Shown in pieces: positions 53,273 through 60,905 of a DNA stretch of 64,000 nt; within the stretch, counting starts at the first letter, position 1; each line of letters starts with the position of its first letter. The DNA comes from an uncultured bacterium (GTDB lineage Bacteria > Bacteroidota > Bacteroidia > Bacteroidales > Bacteroidaceae), in contig CAJMPR010000001.1 of NCBI GenBank assembly GCA_905215345.1, positions 248,001 to 312,000 on the forward strand, written 5' to 3'. A program made the translations under genes and the position numbers. The notes beneath the pieces are model-generated. The model saw nothing but the letters and a program-made list of their open reading frames with translations. It ran no database searches and was not told where the DNA came from.

Positions 53273-55072
53273 TTAAAATGCAAGCACGGGAACAGCCTTT
53301 ATCAATGCATAAGAATCAAATCTATTTTTTGCTATACTGGTTATCGTCCCTTCATAAGTACCTTTCCAATTATAGAAATCTATTGCGGCAACGTTACTTC
53401 CATTTATTTCGGTAGAGCTTAGAAAGTCGATTCCATTTCTAAAATCCGTTGAATTGTCAATAGCACTTTCCGCTTTTCCTGCCGCCTTATTCAGATGCTT
53501 TCTTATCTCTGCCGGTGAGTTGGCTGTCAACTTAAATTGATTACTCGTGCTTTCCCTGTTCGGTATGGTACGCGACAAGTTATTTCCCAGCACTTCCCAT
53601 AAGTCTATCAATTGTCCTATAGCAGGCAGAAACCAACTACTGGCACCGGTAGGAATCGGATCAGGATAGTTTATGACATACTTGAATGCGGGATAAGTAT
53701 CTTGAGAAAAGCCATCCATATTTTTCACCAGTTCTGTTTTGGTATAACCATCCAAATCGGCATCATAATATTTGAATCCGGCAGGAGTATTAGGGATGGG
53801 CGTATCTGTCCCGTCACCCCAGTTGGTGCGTCCATTGTCCTGAACTGTTCCCGGCGGTAAACGTAACCCCAACACATATCCATGAGTCCACCCCAGTGCC
53901 TTGTCATTCTCACTCATACAGGTACTGAATACCACCCCGATACATTCCCGTGAAACACCTGTATCAGGATTAGTCAAATCACGGTCGGGCAACGGAGAGG
54001 TCCATGTTATCGTTCCGATGCTATGGTCTATCATTCTTAATCCGCCGTCGCTCCATGTACCATCACTGTAATAGTAATCGCCGGGTTTCAAATCGGATGG
54101 CAGGAATGTTTCTATATCGAAACTCTTTTTCTCATCCTGCCCCCACACTCCGGCCTCTGCCGTAACGGTAACTGTTTCTTCTGAAAGGTCTATCGTATAA
54201 AAAACGTGATTATCCTGTTCCCAAAGCGGGGTAGCCGGTAAAGCTTGGGCAGTCAGTGTCCGGGTTATAACGTTCGTATTGCCACCCCCGGATGTATCTG
54301 TCACTTTATAAGTGATGGAGAAAGTGCCCGGTGTACCTTGAGGTAATAATAAGAAGTTAGCTATCTCCTTTTCGGTATCTGATGCTCCAAATTTCAAGTT
54401 TGCCGTGGTAGGGGTATATTCGTACTCTCCCTGAATATTTTTCCATTCAAACCTACCATCTTTAAAGTATAGCTCTCCATTGGTAGCTGCCTTGAGGGAG
54501 AGTGCGGTGATTTCTTTGTCATATTTGCCGCTACTTTTTACAATAAGTGTAACTTTTGTCAATACATGTTTAAGGACAGGGGCTATTTCACCGCCATTCT
54601 GATTTAATAAAGGGGCGGAAACAAGCAAATCCTCCTGTGAAGCTTCCGCTGTCGGAACAGTGTAGGTGAAAGACGGATATCCTTTCTGCGTGTTTGCGGG
54701 GAGAGTCAGCCCGCTTGCGTTATGCGGCGCGTATGTGAAGAAGCTGACTTTATCGTTTGCGTTCGTCGGCCAGTATTTTACGGGGGTATAGCTCCATGTG
54801 GTTCCGTTGCGCGTCACCAACTGGTTGTACATGAAGTTGGGGGTGGAAGTCGAAGCGTTGAAGCCGCTCCCTTCCGTGAGGTAGGCAAAGACGCCCATGG
54901 TGGCGGGCAAGTCATCCGATGCGTAACGGGTGTTTGCGTCGTTCACCGCAGGAGAAAAACCTATCGGAGAGGAGGACGGTTCCGGCACGGGTTCCTCAAT
55001 CGAGGTACAGGACGCAAGCGCAGCGGCAAGGATGCAGCCCCAAGCAAGGATAAAATACTTTATTCTCTTCAT
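53273..55072 (-). CDS. Fimbrillin-family lipoprotein with C-terminal lectin-fold-like domain
   Basis: The 599-residue lipoprotein (lipobox cysteine at 22, LASCTSI) has a fimbrillin N-terminal half closely resembling the protein at 55200-56372: both carry MGVFAY or FGVFAY, PNFMYNQ and SYTPVKYWP or TYTPVKYWP. The C-terminal half (about 340-599) has GDYYYSDGTWSDGG, CIGVVFST, THGYVLGL, NWGDGTD and SSWFLPAIGQL, like DUF1566 domains. It is probably a minor or tip component that binds a surface ligand. Lipoprotein processing and removal of the N-terminal strand would allow strand-exchange assembly, as known for FimA/Mfa1. Confidence 0.8.
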   Translation of the reverse strand: MKRIKYFILAWGCILAAALASCTSIEEPVPEPSSSPIGFSPAVNDANTRYASDDLPATMGVFAYLTEGSGFNASTSTPNFMYNQLVTRNGTTWSYTPVKYWPTNANDKVSFFTYAPHNASGLTLPANTQKGYPSFTYTVPTAEASQEDLLVSAPLLNQNGGEIAPVLKHVLTKVTLIVKSSGKYDKEITALSLKAATNGELYFKDGRFEWKNIQGEYEYTPTTANLKFGASDTEKEIANFLLLPQGTPGTFSITYKVTDTSGGGNTNVITRTLTAQALPATPLWEQDNHVFYTIDLSEETVTVTAEAGVWGQDEKKSFDIETFLPSDLKPGDYYYSDGTWSDGGLRMIDHSIGTITWTSPLPDRDLTNPDTGVSRECIGVVFSTCMSENDKALGWTHGYVLGLRLPPGTVQDNGRTNWGDGTDTPIPNTPAGFKYYDADLDGYTKTELVKNMDGFSQDTYPAFKYVINYPDPIPTGASSWFLPAIGQLIDLWEVLGNNLSRTIPNRESTSNQFKLTANSPAEIRKHLNKAAGKAESAIDNSTDFRNGIDFLSSTEINGSNVAAIDFYNWKGTYEGTITSIAKNRFDSYALIKAVPVLAF

Positions 55073-55199
55073 CTTAAAAATATATCTTTCGTTTTGTTAG
55101 TGTGCCCGGAGAAAGACATTCAACCTTCTCCGGACTTGAAAACAGCTTTTAAATCAGGAAGTGGCGGGGTGGGACACCACTTCCTGTGGAAAAGACGAC

Positions 55200-56372
55200 T
55201 CAGGCAGTGATACTTCCTGTCGTGTCGCTTCCCCAATTTTCTACTGTAGGCGTAAGTATCTTAACTTCATTGATACCGAACTCAATGGTGTATTTGTACG
55301 CCGTGCCCTGCTTCAAGGCTCCGGTAGGAAGTTTCGCATCAGTGGTGTGATGCGTAATGGCGTACCCTTTGCCGAGCGCAGTATCCACAGTTACGATGTC
55401 ATACTCGAACTGGATGGTTACATCACCCGCAATACCTGTACCGGCACCCGTTTTAGCTGTTTCGGGAATGAGGAACAGGAATTGGCTAGCGGTGAACAAT
55501 GATATAGGGGTGGCATTCGATGTCAGTTTCACAGCATCGTATTTATTGCTTGTCTGGTCTGCCGCATTGGTTACGATTGACTTCTGGTCGGTAAGAGCCA
55601 GCACCTTGGTGATGTCGTAGTCGGCGGTTGCTTGCGTCTTGCTACTCCATGTGGCATCCGCACAATCCAGAATTCCGCTCTTATAGAACTTGGGACTTGA
55701 AGTTCCGTGCAGAATTTTGGCGGACTTCACCATGACGTAGGTAATACCCTTGGTACTGGTGGTAGTTGAAAGCTCCACACTCGGTTTAGCCTCAAAAGTC
55801 AATCTTGACAGCACATGCTGGAAAGTAAATGTGACACCGCTTGCGCTGTTGGTATGGGTGCGGTCCTGTGTTGTGCTTGCCTCGTTCTTTGCCACGACAA
55901 AGTCTATCATCTTGGTGGCGTCGCCTGTACTTTCAATGGCGAAGGTCAGCTTGGGAGCGCCGGTGATGCTTCCTACCGCCGACATGGTAACCCCGCTTCC
56001 ACTGGCAGTGCTGTGAGGGCCGTAAGCAAAGAAGGTCACTTTCTCCTCATCCTTCGGCCAATACTTCACGGGAGTATACGTCCAGGTAGTACCGTTGGAG
56101 CTTTCCACTTTCTGGTTGTACATAAAGTTGGGAGCAGCCGAGGAACCGGCTGCTGACCATGCGGTAGCTCCGGTGTGGTAGGCAAACACGCCGAAGCCGG
56201 TTTTTAAAGCCGTTACGTCGGTCTGTGTTCCTTTGGTCTGCACACCGCTATACACACTGAAGCCCACCGCCGGATTGGCGTCCGGACTCATTTCAGTAAT
56301 TTCATTCTGCGAGCAGCCTGCCAATAGCAGCGTCGCTGTGACTGTCAATAAATTCCTTATTCTCATTTCCAT
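55200..56372 (-). CDS. Fimbrillin-family lipoprotein, likely main fimbrial subunit
   Basis: The 390-residue protein has a lipobox cysteine at 20 (LLLAGCSQ) and a single fimbrillin domain, with FGVFAYH, PNFMYNQ, TYTPVKYWP and KVTFFAYGPH. It ends in EVKILTPTVENWG. It lacks the extra C-terminal domain of the two downstream paralogues, and its size fits a shaft subunit. Fimbrillins reach the surface as lipoproteins and polymerise after a protease trims the N-terminus. It is the third structural gene of the operon and lies 48 bases after the DUF5119 gene. Confidence 0.82.
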   Translation of the reverse strand: MEMRIRNLLTVTATLLLAGCSQNEITEMSPDANPAVGFSVYSGVQTKGTQTDVTALKTGFGVFAYHTGATAWSAAGSSAAPNFMYNQKVESSNGTTWTYTPVKYWPKDEEKVTFFAYGPHSTASGSGVTMSAVGSITGAPKLTFAIESTGDATKMIDFVVAKNEASTTQDRTHTNSASGVTFTFQHVLSRLTFEAKPSVELSTTTSTKGITYVMVKSAKILHGTSSPKFYKSGILDCADATWSSKTQATADYDITKVLALTDQKSIVTNAADQTSNKYDAVKLTSNATPISLFTASQFLFLIPETAKTGAGTGIAGDVTIQFEYDIVTVDTALGKGYAITHHTTDAKLPTGALKQGTAYKYTIEFGINEVKILTPTVENWGSDTTGSITA

Positions 56373-56419
56373 AAAATTAATGTATTAATTAGTTGTTGTT
56401 AGTATACATATATATATCA

Positions 56420-57463
56420 TCAGACTTTGATTTCGCCGTCCTGCTCCTCGCCCCAATCTTCCACATCGGGGTTGAACCCTGAATCTCCACCGTCTTCCGG
56501 CTCCACATCGGGAACTTTATCCGTCTGCACTTCCAGGGTAAGAATGAGCGTACCTTCTTCGCTGACATCTTCCGAAATATCCAGTCCGGTGAAATCCTGT
56601 TCGTAAGTGCTCTGTCCGTCCACCAACTGCGCCTGTATGCTCACGTCATGCGGACGGTCGGGATTGAAAGCGAAAGAATTGAAAACGGTTTCCATAGTAC
56701 CGTTGAAAGGTGAGCCGGGATAATATTGGGGATTGTCCAGCTCAAAACGCTGTGTCACCGTTTGCTGTGAAACCTCTCCCGTAGCAAGGAATACGGAAGA
56801 CGCCACCCCGTTGATGGTGGCAACCGCGCTGCGCACATTGTTCAATCCTTTGATGTGCACAGTCACCTGCAATTCTTCAATGAGCCTGCGGGGAGTGAAG
56901 TAAAGAGAGCAGTCTTCCGCAGCCGGAACACTGCTTTTCATCACGTCGCTGTAGTTGCCGAGCATGTCCTCGGTCACTTCAAAACCTTCTATACAGTCGG
57001 TGGAAAGTGTTTCGGGGCTGTCTGTCAGTTCATCCCCACGACTTTCTGCGCGACTGGCATAGGCTTCAAGAGTATGGTAGCCGTCGTTGCCACGGAAGGC
57101 GAGGCAGGCGAAGTCATCGAAGGAGCGGTTAAAGAGGACGACGTTGTAACGGCCCTCAGGCAAGCGCACCTTGGCATATTCACGATTTCCCATAAGTACC
57201 ACTTTAGGTGTTCCGCCATTTTCGGGATAGAATATAGCGGTAGCTCCGTAGGCCGCTTCCTCATCGTTGAGTTCGGATTTACTCCAATCAGCGTGGATTT
57301 CGATTTCGGACTCCATATAGTAGGTCAGTTCGCGGCGGTCGCAACTGCAGATGGCAGATACGAGGAAACAAGTTGACAAGGGGACGAGGAGAGAAGTCAG
57401 CAATGAGACAAAACGTTTCCCCCCTTTTAATTTTCCATTTTTAATTTTTAATCCGAGATTCAT
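56420..57463 (-). CDS. DUF5119-family fimbrial anchor or assembly lipoprotein
   Basis: The 347-residue lipoprotein (lipobox cysteine at 39 or 41) resembles DUF5119 proteins such as those encoded with Mfa/FimA fimbriae. It has the opening DRRELTYYMESEIEIHADWS, a glycine-poor beta-rich body and an acidic tail ending VEDWGEEQ. These are thought to anchor or end-cap the fibre. The first codons, rich in lysine and asparagine, come from an A/T-rich stretch, and the signal peptide overlaps a GTTGACAAGG-type motif also seen at 30631-30640. The start overlaps the upstream stop by 4 bases (ATGA), pointing to coupled translation. Confidence 0.75.
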   Translation of the reverse strand: MNLGLKIKNGKLKGGKRFVSLLTSLLVPLSTCFLVSAICSCDRRELTYYMESEIEIHADWSKSELNDEEAAYGATAIFYPENGGTPKVVLMGNREYAKVRLPEGRYNVVLFNRSFDDFACLAFRGNDGYHTLEAYASRAESRGDELTDSPETLSTDCIEGFEVTEDMLGNYSDVMKSSVPAAEDCSLYFTPRRLIEELQVTVHIKGLNNVRSAVATINGVASSVFLATGEVSQQTVTQRFELDNPQYYPGSPFNGTMETVFNSFAFNPDRPHDVSIQAQLVDGQSTYEQDFTGLDISEDVSEEGTLILTLEVQTDKVPDVEPEDGGDSGFNPDVEDWGEEQDGEIKV

Positions 57464-58743
57464 CTTTCACCTCCTTTCTTCATCTTGCGGTTAAGCATCC
57501 ACACGAGGGAAATCTTCCCCTTGGTGGGGCCGATCCAGGTATAACGCCCGTTATTCTGCCACAACAGGGTTCGGTAATTGTCGCGGGCATGGTAGTGCTC
57601 GTAACCGGTGCGCAGCAAGCCTATCCCGAGATTGAATTCAAGATTGAGATTACGGGCTATGGGTGTACTATAACCGTAGCTGATACCTGCGGCGATGAAG
57701 AACTCGCCCTGATAACCGTTACGGTTCCATTGGAGGTCGTACTTGCCGCCTCCGGCATATAGGCCGAGGAAGTGCCCGGTAAGTACTTTGCGGTTATCGC
57801 GGTTCTTACGGCTGCCCAGCCAGTAGCGCCCTTCCAGTCCGCCGGAAAGGATTTGAAGGCAATACTTGTCGCCGTCGAAAAGCCACCAGGGAAACATGAG
57901 CTCGCCGTTTACCGACCAGCGGTTACCGATGGGGATTTCCGCTTCGATGTTCGGCATGAGGGCGAGGTCGAACAGCAGGTTGGTTTTCAAGGCGATGAAA
58001 GGACATTTGGGAGCCTTACCGGTGAAGACGGGGAAGATGTTGAGCGAAGTCGAAGCATCCCCTCCCTTTTCGTATGCCGGAGAAGAGACGCCTTGGGTAT
58101 GCCCGGAATGAGGGAGAGAGGTAAGAATTTCTTTCCGTATGCCTTCAAGCACCGCTGTGAACTGAGGCTTTTTCAGCCACACCGTGCAAACGGAAGCGTT
58201 TCTAAGTTCCGGCAGGATGTTCCGGCGGATATATCGGTAAGCCATGCCACCGCCTAAGGTCTTTAGCTGGGCCTCCTTTACTTCGGCACGGACATCGGAA
58301 GACAGGATTTCAATCACTTGTTTACGGCAAGGTATATCGGGAGAGTCTTCAATGAGGGGCAACAATGCCTCCCATCCCTCTACACCGGCACCGGTATGGA
58401 TGGAATGTTGGTTCAGATGAGGGTATTTCCATACGAGATAACCTTTCATGCCCCTTGCACGGCGGCGGGCAAGGTTGTGATTATACGTCCCGTTACCATC
58501 GGGAGAAGAATAGGCACGGATGCTGATAGTATTGATACCGGCAGCCGTGAGGCTGTCCGAAAGCAATTCTTGCAACGCATGGAGCGTATGGCTATTGTTG
58601 CGGTAACCGCTATCCACCAATGAACGGTCAAAGCGGAAGTGCAGAATGAAGTCCTTTCTTTCTGTCCCCAAGTTTTGCGCGTCGGCAGTGACCGACAGCA
58701 GAGCAAGCAGGAACATCATGTTTATGATTCGTTTTATATACAT
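57460..58743 (-). CDS. DUF3575/OmpA-like outer-membrane protein of the fimbrial operon
   Basis: The 427-residue protein has a signal peptide ending ADAQ. An N-terminal OmpA-like region (about 30-190) has IRAYSSPDGNGTYNHNLA and RRRARGMKGYL. A C-terminal DUF3575 domain (about 240-427) has LKTNLLFDLALMPNIEAEIP and repeated beta-hairpins, which would form a small barrel. Such genes commonly lead Bacteroides fimbrial operons and may link the fibre to the cell wall. It is the second gene of the operon, 23 bases after the regulator-like gene. Confidence 0.82.
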   Translation of the reverse strand: MYIKRIINMMFLLALLSVTADAQNLGTERKDFILHFRFDRSLVDSGYRNNSHTLHALQELLSDSLTAAGINTISIRAYSSPDGNGTYNHNLARRRARGMKGYLVWKYPHLNQHSIHTGAGVEGWEALLPLIEDSPDIPCRKQVIEILSSDVRAEVKEAQLKTLGGGMAYRYIRRNILPELRNASVCTVWLKKPQFTAVLEGIRKEILTSLPHSGHTQGVSSPAYEKGGDASTSLNIFPVFTGKAPKCPFIALKTNLLFDLALMPNIEAEIPIGNRWSVNGELMFPWWLFDGDKYCLQILSGGLEGRYWLGSRKNRDNRKVLTGHFLGLYAGGGKYDLQWNRNGYQGEFFIAAGISYGYSTPIARNLNLEFNLGIGLLRTGYEHYHARDNYRTLLWQNNGRYTWIGPTKGKISLVWMLNRKMKKGGER

Positions 58744-58766
58744 ATTATATACGCATGGTTAACCGG

Positions 58767-59138
58767 TTATAAATCGTTCAACTTTATTTCATCCAAATAG
58801 AGGCGGGTCATGTGATTGACGACTCCGAGTTTTTTGGCGGCATTGGCGTAACGCATATAGAATTCTTCGGTGGTAGGATGGTTGCAGTTGAGGTGTTCAC
58901 CCGTAGCTTCAAGGATATCGAGCAAAGAAATATCTACCACCGAACGTGTCAATTCATAAGAGGTGATGTAACCACTCTCTTTACCCGGAATAAGTCTGAT
59001 GATTTTTCCTACTTCCAATTGTTCCAATAATTCGGATACAATATTCGTAGAGAAAAGCCGACTAAGTGAATACGGCTCCTGAGAGGATGAGATTGAGTGT
59101 AAGATAGTTATAGCTACCTGCGTCTGTATCGTCAACAT
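58767..59138 (-). CDS. Rrf2-like winged-helix regulator heading the fimbrial operon
   Basis: The product has 123 residues from Met at 59138. It shows the Rrf2 pattern: LTIQTQVAITILH, a helix-turn-helix, a wing near GYITSYELTR, and VDISLLDILEATG. Only one cysteine occurs, so an iron-sulfur cluster of the usual kind is unlikely. The frame can be read 30 residues further upstream, but those codons come from the inverted repeat and its partial copy (VTYGV appears twice), so I reject that start. It is the first gene after the invertible segment and may tune the operon or the switch. Confidence 0.65.
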   Translation of the reverse strand: MLTIQTQVAITILHSISSSQEPYSLSRLFSTNIVSELLEQLEVGKIIRLIPGKESGYITSYELTRSVVDISLLDILEATGEHLNCNHPTTEEFYMRYANAAKKLGVVNHMTRLYLDEIKLNDL

Positions 59139-59159
59139 AGTAAGTAAGTTTTGTTTGTT

Positions 59160-59187
59160 TGCTGTTACTCCGTAAGTAACGGAAAAA
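59160..59187. repeat. Left inverted repeat of the invertible promoter segment
   Basis: The 28-bp sequence is the exact reverse complement of 59490-59517. Its core, GTTACTCCGTAAGTAAC, is itself nearly palindromic, as expected for a tyrosine recombinase site. It lies 22 bases upstream of the first gene of the fimbrial operon. Confidence 0.85.
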
Positions 59188-59194
59188 GAGAATA

Positions 59195-59210
59195 TTACTC
59201 CGTAAGTAAC
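59195..59210. repeat. Partial third copy of the repeat core
   Basis: Sixteen bases, TTACTCCGTAAGTAAC, repeat the core of the left inverted repeat in the same orientation, inside the segment and 8 bases from its left repeat. It could be an extra recombinase-binding site, a second crossover site or an operator. Confidence 0.7.
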
Positions 59211-59449
59211 AGTAATACACAAATGCAAGAGATATAAGGCGTTATAGGCACGGTAAAGATTTTTATAGTAGAAAACCTGTCGGGAAATGGCGTAGAAAAG
59301 AGTGCATCCATGTTAAGCACTAAAACTTGGAGTGGAGAGTCATGTGTGTTCTCATAGTCAGAAAGACTGCATTATGTTAATTTATCGTTTTGTTTGTTTG
59401 CGTAAACTGCGTTTTAGTCCCTATTCATTACAAAAATTAAATTTTATAA

Positions 59450-59479
59450 TTTGTTTTTACAAAAAAGTTCATATCTTTG
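59450..59479 (+). promoter_or_regulatory. Near-consensus promoter inside the invertible segment
   Basis: TTTG at 59450-59453, 18 bp, then TATCTTTG at 59472-59479 fits the Bacteroides promoter. It points away from the fimbrial operon in this sequence. Confidence 0.75.
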
Positions 59480-59489
59480 CAACGGGTTA

Positions 59490-59517
59490 TTTTTCCGTTA
59501 CTTACGGAGTAACAGCA
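59490..59517. repeat. Right inverted repeat of the invertible promoter segment
   Basis: This is the exact reverse complement of the left repeat at 59160-59187, 28 of 28 bases. It ends 3 bases before the first base of the recombinase stop codon at 59521-59523. Confidence 0.85.
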
Positions 59518-59520
59518 CTT

Positions 59521-60486
59521 TCAAGCCCTGCTCCACACCGATTTTATTCCCGAGTAAATGTAATCTATTATTATTTTGTTTGCCTTGGCAAGCTCGCCGC
59601 CTTCAAAGCTTTTTAGATAAGTGCGGGTAACATCCAGTGAGGAATGCCCGAGCCCTTCGGAGATAATCTCCTCCGGTATCTGGCAGTACTTGGCAAGCGT
59701 TGCCCAAGTATGACGGGCGGTGTAGGAGCTAACCTTTACATCTTTCAGGCCGCAAAGCTCCGGAAGGCGGGAAAGATGCAAGTTCAAATTGCGAAGTTTA
59801 TCCCGGTACTCATTGAAAGCCTCCTCACCTTTTGCCGTGCCACTAAGGATATTAAGCAGGTAAGGAGAGTCGACGTCACGGTTACGGTATCGCTCGATAA
59901 GACGCATAGCATCGGGAACCACCTTCACACAAAGTTCCGTATCAGTTTTTTGTCGGCGACAAGTGAGGAGGTTACCATTTCCGCTTAAATCTCCCTTGTG
60001 CAGATGAACGAGGTCAGTAAAGGGCATACCCTGCAAAAGCAACATCAAGCCGAGCATATCCTGCGCCTCACGGACTTCTTTGGGAAAACTGTCCCGTTGT
60101 TCACCGTGTTTCCTGTCAAGCAACCTGTTCATCTGCGTGGCCGTAAGCGCCAGTTTACGTTCGGAAGCCACGCCCGTTTTCATACCTGCGAACAGGCGGT
60201 ACTCCCCCGCTATCAATCCCCTGTCCACGGCACGATTATAAACCGCACGGATAACACGAACATATGTGGAGACCGTGTTATAACTCCGCTGCAAGTCCTC
60301 CAAATGCGTCTGGAAGCGTTTGAGCCAACGGCGGGTCAATGCCCCGAAGTAAATTTCACCACCGCCCACGAAATCGGTCATAGCACGCAGAGCGTACCGG
60401 TAGATATAAGCGGTAGAGAAACGCTCCTCTTGCCGCAACTCATACATAACACCGAGCATGAAGCCCGAAAAACTTTTCTGTTCCAT
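59521..60486 (-). CDS. Tyrosine recombinase, probable DNA invertase of the fimbrial promoter
   Basis: The 321-residue product from Met at 60486 has a SAM-like DNA-binding domain (about 1-100) and a catalytic domain. Recognisable active-site elements are the lysine in RRQKTDTEL, the RH of SYTARHTWA, the histidine in GHSSLDVTR and the tyrosine in TRTYLK. Where many Bacteroides invertases have an arginine before GM.F.D, this one has glutamine (LLLQGMPFTDL), which may be a family feature. The 16 extra upstream codons overlap an intergenic repeat and are left out. It ends beside the right inverted repeat and is the obvious agent of inversion. Confidence 0.88.
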   Translation of the reverse strand: MEQKSFSGFMLGVMYELRQEERFSTAYIYRYALRAMTDFVGGGEIYFGALTRRWLKRFQTHLEDLQRSYNTVSTYVRVIRAVYNRAVDRGLIAGEYRLFAGMKTGVASERKLALTATQMNRLLDRKHGEQRDSFPKEVREAQDMLGLMLLLQGMPFTDLVHLHKGDLSGNGNLLTCRRQKTDTELCVKVVPDAMRLIERYRNRDVDSPYLLNILSGTAKGEEAFNEYRDKLRNLNLHLSRLPELCGLKDVKVSSYTARHTWATLAKYCQIPEEIISEGLGHSSLDVTRTYLKSFEGGELAKANKIIIDYIYSGIKSVWSRA

Positions 60487-60881
60487 AAAATAAATTGTTA
60501 TTAAAGGTTTTAAATGGTTCACCACGGAGGACACAGAGGGTACATCTAAATCGTATTTTTATAAAAATTCCGTATCTTCTATGCTCCCCTGTGGTGAATC
60601 CCCAAAACACGAAGGAAGTCAAAAGGTTCCGGAAACGGGGAACAACCACGGGAAAGTTAATCATGAAAGACCTGATACAGCCAATTATTAAGACAATAAC
60701 CCGCAATATATATTAAACAAGCACTGGAGAAAAGTAACAAGAAAAATTATCAACAAAAGCGCTGATGAAAAGCTTTCAGAGGTGGAGGTAGAAATGAAAA
60801 AATATTTTATTCAAATATATCAAATACATAGGTTTTAAACTAAAATGTATTTCAAAACATACTATCATACCTTTAATTATT
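60487..60881. other. Non-coding gap with a decayed inverted repeat
   Basis: This gap of about 400 bp between divergent genes has no credible gene. TTCACCAC (60518-60525) faces GTGGTGAA (60591-60598), with partly matching G/C-rich flanks, which looks like the ends of a small decayed repeat element of about 80 bp. The rest is A/T-rich. Confidence 0.45.
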
Positions 60882-60889
60882 TACCTTTG
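60882..60889 (+). promoter_or_regulatory. -7 element of the DUF1016 gene
   Basis: TACCTTTG matches TAnnTTTG exactly and ends 16 bases before the ATG at 60906. The -33 box is not clear. The transcript leader would be very short. Confidence 0.45.
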
Positions 60890-60905
60890 TAAAAAAGATA
60901 GTTAC

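Larger units (their letters stand above)
59188..59489. other. Invertible promoter segment (302 bp), shown in OFF orientation
   Basis: The segment is bounded by perfect 28-bp inverted repeats, lies beside a tyrosine recombinase gene and carries one near-consensus promoter directed rightward, into the 3' end of the recombinase gene on its antisense strand. I find no leftward promoter matching TAnnTTTG. If the segment inverts, the -7 box would move to about 59198-59205 on the minus strand and drive the fimbrial operon with a leader of about 50 bases. Confidence 0.75.

Noticed and set aside
59139..59228. Thirty-residue N-terminal extension of the Rrf2-like regulator
   Set aside because: These codons are the inverted repeat and its partial copy. 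The Rrf2 fold begins at the methionine at 59138.
60487..60900. Insertion sequence or att site beside the recombinase
   Set aside because: The short inverted repeat is imperfect and there is no transposase, tRNA gene or target duplication. The recombinase fits the promoter switch better.
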